Shown one piece after another: positions 13,282 through 16,523 of a DNA stretch of 16,523 nucleotides (positions are counted from its first letter, which is position 1; every line of letters begins with the position of its first letter). The notes under the pieces were generated by a model. The model was not told the origin of the DNA and made no database searches. It saw only the letters and a list, made by a program, of their open reading frames with translations. This DNA comes from Candidatus Eiseniibacteriota bacterium. GTDB taxonomy: Bacteria > Eisenbacteria > RBG-16-71-46 > CAIMUX01 > WJJG01. Position numbers and translations under genes: made by a program. The stretch covers positions 1 through 16,523 of the forward strand of contig VGIY01000020.1 of the NCBI GenBank assembly GCA_016867695.1. Direction: 5' to 3'.

Positions 13282-14478
13282 ATGAAGAAGATCTTGCTGA
13301 CTCTCTCGGCGGTCGCGTTGCTGATGGGGAGCGTGGCGGCGGTGCAGGCCCAGTGCCCGGGGTGCGCCGGCGCCGGCGTCTCCGGCTACCTGGCCCCGAA
13401 CTTCCGGATGATCGACAAGGGCGAGGACAACAACGCGAACATGGGCTTCGGGATGGCGTTCAACCGCTTCCGCTTCTCGGGAACGGCGGAGTGCGGCCCG
13501 ATCGTGAAGAAGGTCGGCTACAGGGTAGAGGTCGATGCCAGCAATCCCCAGGAGATCGACCTCCAGGACGTCTTCGTCCAGCCGCACTTCAACGACCTGC
13601 TCTCCTTCCGCATGGGCCGGTTCAAGAAGGCCTTTGGCAGGGAGCTGCTGCACCCGACGGCCAAGCTCATGACCGTCGACCGCCACGCCCCCAGCTCTCA
13701 CCTGGCCGCCCTTCACTACGGCGACTTCGACACGGGTCTCGAGCTGATCGCCTCCGACCCCAAGTTCATGATCACCGCCGGCGCCTATGCGGGCGGCAAG
13801 TACGCGCCCAAGCATGCCGGCGGCCAGGATCCGGCGATCGACCTCGGCGCGCGGGCGATCTTCAAGCCCATGCCCGACCTCGAGATCGGCGCCAATGCGA
13901 TGATGGTCGCGCTGCCGGGCGTCTACGAGATGGTGTCCGGCGACGACACGCCCGAAGACACCTCCGACGACGTCTACATGTGGAACTACGCGTTCAACGC
14001 CGGCGTCTACGCCGACGACACGGCGCTCTACCAGAGCAACTCCGGCATGGCCTTCGGCTTCGACCTGGACTATCAGAAGCAGTTCAACGAGAAGATGGGG
14101 CTCTGGCTCCAGGCCGAGATGGGCATGGGCGACAACTGGATGCTGTCCCCGAAGGATGCCAAGGCCGAGGACACCTGGGAGGACTACTCCTGGTACGGCT
14201 TCATGTACTACGGCGTGAAGGCGATCTTCATGGTCACGCCGCAGTTCGGCGTGCACCTGGGCTACAGCGCCTGGGACCCGAACACGGACAGCGATGCCGG
14301 CAAGAACGACGCCCACTCGATGATCACGCCGGGCATCGTCTACAAGTGGTGCAAGGCCACGCGCACACAGTTCGAAGTCCAGATGGTCACCCAGCAGAAC
14401 GGCGTCGACTCCGAGGGTAAGAACCTCGACGACGACTCCTACACGCACTTCGTCCTGCAGCAGGTCTTCACCTGGTAG
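13282..14478 (+). CDS. Outer-membrane beta-barrel porin-like protein
   Basis: The protein has 398 aa; ATG 13282 with AAGGAGAGGTG before it. A signal peptide is obvious: MKKILLTLSAVALLMGSVAA, with likely cleavage after VQA at residue 23. The mature part has many alternating-residue strands ending in aromatic residues and short turns rich in Asp, Asn and Gly (FRFSGTAECG, FRMGRFKKAFG, ITAGAYAGGKY, YMWNYAFNAGVYADD, FGVHLGYSAWDP), and a final strand ending FTW at the C-terminus, as in barrel proteins. The segment DVFVQPHFNDLLSFRMGRFK resembles phosphate-selective (OprP/OprO-type) porins, but substrate is not inferable. A CPGC motif opens the mature protein and two further cysteines occur (ECG, KWCK), unusual for porins. 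It is monocistronic, with its own promoter and terminator. Codon use is less extreme in GC than its neighbours. Confidence 0.85.
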   Translation: MKKILLTLSAVALLMGSVAAVQAQCPGCAGAGVSGYLAPNFRMIDKGEDNNANMGFGMAFNRFRFSGTAECGPIVKKVGYRVEVDASNPQEIDLQDVFVQPHFNDLLSFRMGRFKKAFGRELLHPTAKLMTVDRHAPSSHLAALHYGDFDTGLELIASDPKFMITAGAYAGGKYAPKHAGGQDPAIDLGARAIFKPMPDLEIGANAMMVALPGVYEMVSGDDTPEDTSDDVYMWNYAFNAGVYADDTALYQSNSGMAFGFDLDYQKQFNEKMGLWLQAEMGMGDNWMLSPKDAKAEDTWEDYSWYGFMYYGVKAIFMVTPQFGVHLGYSAWDPNTDSDAGKNDAHSMITPGIVYKWCKATRTQFEVQMVTQQNGVDSEGKNLDDDSYTHFVLQQVFTW

Positions 14479-14493
14479 GCTCGTGATGGAGCC

Positions 14494-14520
14494 GGGGGGC
14501 GCCGTTCGCCGGCGCTCCCC
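14494..14520 (+). terminator. Strong hairpin terminator after the porin gene
   Basis: GGGGGGCGCCG (14494-14504) pairs with CGGCGCTCCCC (14510-14520), an 11-bp stem with one G-T wobble, and the loop is TTCGC. It lies 15 bp after the porin stop. The following T-tract is weak (CTCTTT), so termination may be partial or Rho-assisted. Confidence 0.65.
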
Positions 14521-14586
14521 GGCGCTCTTTCGCCGCTCGACATCTGCCCTTGACGCCCGTTCGGCCTCCAGGTGCCAGGCGGTTTC

Positions 14587-14841
14587 GCGCCGGTCCCGTG
14601 CGCTCGCCCCCCGGAGGGTATGCTCGGACAGGGCTGGGTTGCGGCCGTCCTGGAAGCAGGCGGCGACCCGCTCCATCATCCCCATCGCGGAGGCAACCTC
14701 GCGCGGCAGGAGCCCGCCGGCGTCGGTCGTGAGCGGGCCGGCGTCGAACTCGCCTTCCACCCTGCGGGATCCCAGGGCCCGGAAACTCAACCGATCTGCG
14801 CTACAGTCTGTTCGCATCGGGCGGGCCTCCGGATTCGTCAT
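14587..14841 (-). pseudogene. IS1380-type transposase, N-terminal fragment
   Basis: Reading from ATG 14841, about 85 codons resemble the start of IS1380-family transposases: a LSFRALGSRRVEGEFDAGPL segment, then TTDAGGLLPREV, a helix, and VAACFQDGRNPALSEH, matching the family pattern in which a gain-of-Gly turn (ssdGGl) is followed by DxR and a His. After residue 85 the likeness ends: the usual QR-xx-LaxGYED segment and all catalytic residues are missing, while the open frame runs on into the antisense of the porin gene. It is therefore a truncated relic, cut off 3' by non-IS sequence next to the porin terminator. The open frame after that is a shadow. The family call is from memory of its motifs. 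Confidence 0.65.
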
Positions 14842-14861
14842 AGGCTCTTTGACAGGAGTTT

Positions 14862-14926
14862 AGCAGCTGCGCCCGCCGAGATCTCGTAATCGATTGCCAG
14901 ATAGGATGATTACGGCTGCAGCTGCT
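14862..14926. repeat. Nested inverted repeats at the end of the transposase relic
   Basis: AGCAGCTGC (14862-14870) pairs with GCAGCTGCT (14918-14926), and inside it CGTAATC (14885-14891) pairs with GATTACG (14908-14914). The inner right arm overlaps the transposase stop codon (14910-14912). It may be a remnant of an IS end or a bidirectional hairpin between the two transposase relics. Confidence 0.7.
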
Positions 14927-15840
14927 GTAAGACCCCCTCGTCGTCGACCCGCCAGCCGAGTGCGCGTAGGACTTCGCGTTGGGTCGCCGTAGGCGTCTCG
15001 AGCTGCCGGCGCGGCTTACGCGTCCCCGCTGCAACCATCAACACCGAGTGCAGATGCCGCATCTGATCGATCGTGGCGTTGGCCGTCGTCTTCAGTCCGC
15101 CCGCCTCGAGTCGCAGTTCCAAGCGTCGCAGGTACGCGAGCGCGGCGACACAACAGAAGAAGTGGCACCGGATCTTGCCATCGGTCCAATGACGCACCGG
15201 CTGAGCCCCGACCAGGTCCGCCTCCTTGCTCTGGCGAAAGTGACTCTCCACCTGCCACCGGTCCAGGCTCGCGGCCACGATCTCCGCCGTCGTCCAGTCG
15301 GTGTTGTCGGTAATGATGACCGTCTTGCCGAACCGCAGCTCAGCCCGGCCCGCGCGGTAGGCGTTCTTGCGAAACCCCATCGCCAGCCCGTCCACGTCGT
15401 CGGTGAACTCCAGGTCATACAGGTCGCTCGCGACATGCAGCTGCTCGCAGACCCGGAAGTAGCGCTCCCAGATCGCTTCCGGGTCTCGCCAGTGAGGCAT
15501 CCGCTCCCGCACCTTGGTCCGCATCTCCAACAGCTCCTGGCGCACCTGCTCCAGCTTGCGTTCGAAGGTCAGTTGCTGCTTGCGCGCCGTCGGCGGGTTC
15601 CAGGTCACCACCACTGCCCGCTCTGCACCCCAGAACTCGCCCCGCGTCCGCAGAGCCAGCATCTGCTCTTCGGGCTCGCCAACCTCGACCCGCCGCCGGT
15701 TCCGAGGGATCTCGATCGGCGCATACTGGTCCAGCGGGACGATCAGCAGTCCGGGCTACTTCCCGCCCAGCGACACCAGAATCGCCAGCGTCCGCGGCTT
15801 GGCCTGGGAGAGTTGTCGCTGAGCATCAGAAAGCGTAGAA
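14910..15840 (-). pseudogene. IS1634/IS4-type DDE transposase, truncated with an internal stop
   Basis: An uninterrupted stretch of 250 codons (ATG 15662 to TAA 14910) is the C-terminal half of an IS4-superfamily transposase, closest in feel to IS1634. DRWQVESHFRQSKEADLVG carries the third catalytic residue in the R-x3-E-x6-K signature (Arg135, Glu139, Lys146), followed by PVRHWTDGKIRCHFFCCVAA and a coiled-coil-like stretch earlier (QLTFERKLEQVRQELLEM). The Tyr of the Y-x2-R part is Ser. Upstream in the same frame the sequence continues to look like transposase (LLIVPLDQYAPIEIPRNRRR), but TAG at 15756-15758 interrupts it. Likeness fades before about 15840, so the two N-terminal catalytic Asp residues are absent. 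It is a dead copy. Confidence 0.8.
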
Positions 15841-16048
15841 ATCCAGACCGGCGTTGGCGTGGGGAAGGGATTGCCTGGGCGTTGGATTCGGGGTAGAGGA
15901 TCTGCGGCCAGGGGTCCTAGAGGGTGAGAGCCCGGAGCCTAGACTCTCCGAGCCCTCGGGCCGAACCACTGGGGACGCGATTCGGTAGAGCTGTTCTGCC
16001 AGAAGTCTCCGGGTTTGTCCAGCCCCATCTGTCCCCGGCTGGGGACGC
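15841..16048. other. Unassigned stretch beside the transposase relic
   Basis: No convincing gene here. It contains GGGTGAGAGCCC near 15925 and two copies of CTGGGGACGCG (about 15969 and 16040). I see no rRNA, tRNA or intron structure that I can defend. Confidence 0.4.
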
Positions 16049-16523
16049 GTGGAATCACTTCGACTTGCGCTCTGCGCCCGACCTGCCTGCCGGAGGCTGT
16101 TTTTCATCTGTCGGTTCTGCGACCGGGGCCAGCGCTACTGCTGCCGGGGGTGTGCGGAGACGGCCCGGGTGGTGAGCCTGCGGGCCGCCGGCATCCGGTA
16201 TCAAGCGACTCACGCGGGCAAGATGCGCCACGCGGCGCGCCAGGCGCGGTATCGGCTCCTGCGGCGCCGGCAGGAGAAAGTGACGCATCAGGGTACCCAA
16301 GGGTCCGACGAGTTGAGGATCGTGTCCTCGTGTCCGGCGACGGTGGCCGTGGGGGTCGCCTGGGAGGCCGGGCAGGAGGAGACGATCGATGCGCAACCTC
16401 TGGATGGGAGTGATGCCGGGGCCGGAGTGGACCCGGGTTCTGGTTCAGGATGGTCCGCAGACGTTGTTGAAGGCGCGCCTGCCGCACGGGCCGGTTCATC
16501 CGCGGGCGGTGGAGACTCTCTGC
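16049..16523 (+). CDS. Cysteine-rich small protein of mobile-element neighbourhoods (runs off window)
   Basis: The frame opens at GTG 16049 (GGGGA just upstream) and stays open to the window end, 158 codons. Residues 9-35 hold seven cysteines, including IC-x2-CDRGQRYC and CRGC, suggesting a zinc ribbon. Then come RAAGIRYQATHAGKMRHAAR, QARYRLLRRR and KVTHQGTQG. This order (CDRG-YC, RYQ, HAARQ-RYR, VTHQG) matches a small protein family that I remember from environmental genomes, usually next to transposase genes; no function is known to me. After about residue 85 the sequence becomes nondescript and overlaps the next ORF by at least 135 bp in another frame. The true gene may end earlier through a frameshift, so the C-terminal part is doubtful. 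Confidence 0.6.
   Translation, partial: MESLRLALCARPACRRLFFICRFCDRGQRYCCRGCAETARVVSLRAAGIRYQATHAGKMRHAARQARYRLLRRRQEKVTHQGTQGSDELRIVSSCPATVAVGVAWEAGQEETIDAQPLDGSDAGAGVDPGSGSGWSADVVEGAPAARAGSSAGGGDSL
16389..16523 (+). CDS. Start of an unidentified ORF, possibly partner of the cysteine-rich gene (cut by window edge)
   Basis: ATG 16389 has AGGAGGAG seven bases upstream, the best ribosome site near the right edge. Forty-five codons are visible, beginning MRNLWMGVMPGPEW and including VLVQDGPQTLLKARLPHGPV and HPRAVETL. The text reads like a folded alpha/beta protein (strand, turn, strand, helix). I recall a similar ...LLKA...HPRAL.TLLE... protein encoded just after cysteine-rich genes of this type, but cannot verify it. 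It overlaps the open frame of the cysteine-rich ORF, and of the two this frame looks more protein-like here. Confidence 0.55.
   Translation, partial: MRNLWMGVMPGPEWTRVLVQDGPQTLLKARLPHGPVHPRAVETLC

Noticed and set aside
13153..14841. A 562-codon minus-strand frame antisense to the porin
   Set aside because: Only its first 85 codons resemble a transposase. The rest is the complement of a well-supported signal-peptide-bearing barrel gene.
15900..16020. GGGTGAGAGCCC and nearby text suggested an rRNA or group II intron piece
   Set aside because: The flanking sequence matches no conserved 23S or intron core that I know, and no domain V-like hairpin is present.

Overview
The window is very GC-rich DNA from a Gram-negative bacterium. 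An outer-membrane barrel protein with a signal peptide, two CheX-type phosphatases, CheD and long Ala/Gly/Pro-rich low-complexity insertions in housekeeping proteins fit a high-GC environmental lineage, such as deltaproteobacterial-grade organisms or candidate phyla like Eisenbacteria. This placement rests on composition and gene content only, not on a marker phylogeny.

Layout, left to right. (1) The last 38 codons of a short-chain dehydrogenase on the plus strand (to 119). (2) A minus-strand group: a HEAT-repeat protein (3262-2234), a MoaA-like protein (1967-897) and MobB (872-180). The MoaA-like protein keeps the C-terminal [4Fe-4S]/GTP-site cysteines but has no N-terminal CxxxCxxC radical-SAM motif. 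(3) A gene-poor stretch (3263-3825) with three DnaA-box-like 9-mers near the HEAT gene promoter. (4) A divergent chemosensory-type locus. The minus arm (5997-3826) encodes a three-domain regulator (receiver, degenerate receiver, STAS-like), a CheX-like phosphatase and a YbgC-type thioesterase. The plus arm (6537-10924) encodes CheW with an N-terminal extension, CheD, an HDOD protein, a single-domain receiver, a second CheX-like protein and CheB. No CheA, CheR or methyl-accepting receptor is present. (5) Cysteinyl-tRNA synthetase on the minus strand, convergent with cheB. (6) An 844-bp divergent intergenic region (12438-13281) rich in inverted repeats, including an attC-like long hairpin and a 22-bp perfect palindrome, with a plausible sigma-70 promoter. 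(7) An outer-membrane porin-like gene with a strong hairpin terminator. (8) A mobile-element graveyard: an IS1380-type transposase N-terminal fragment, an IS1634/IS4-type transposase with an in-frame stop and missing N-terminal part, and at the right edge a cysteine-rich small protein and the start of a further ORF.

How the genes may work together: both arms of the chemosensory locus pair a receiver protein with a CheX-type phosphatase, and the plus arm adds receptor-modification enzymes (CheD deamidase, CheB methylesterase) and a coupling protein. This looks like an auxiliary signalling module that must borrow a CheA kinase and receptors from elsewhere in the genome.

A second theme is GC-rich tandem repetition. 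Repeats inside genes have periods of 24, 27 and 42 bp, which keep the frame, while the intergenic one is 29 bp. They sit in surface-loop or linker positions of MoaA, MobB and CheW. CysRS and CheB carry similar low-complexity inserts without clear repeats.
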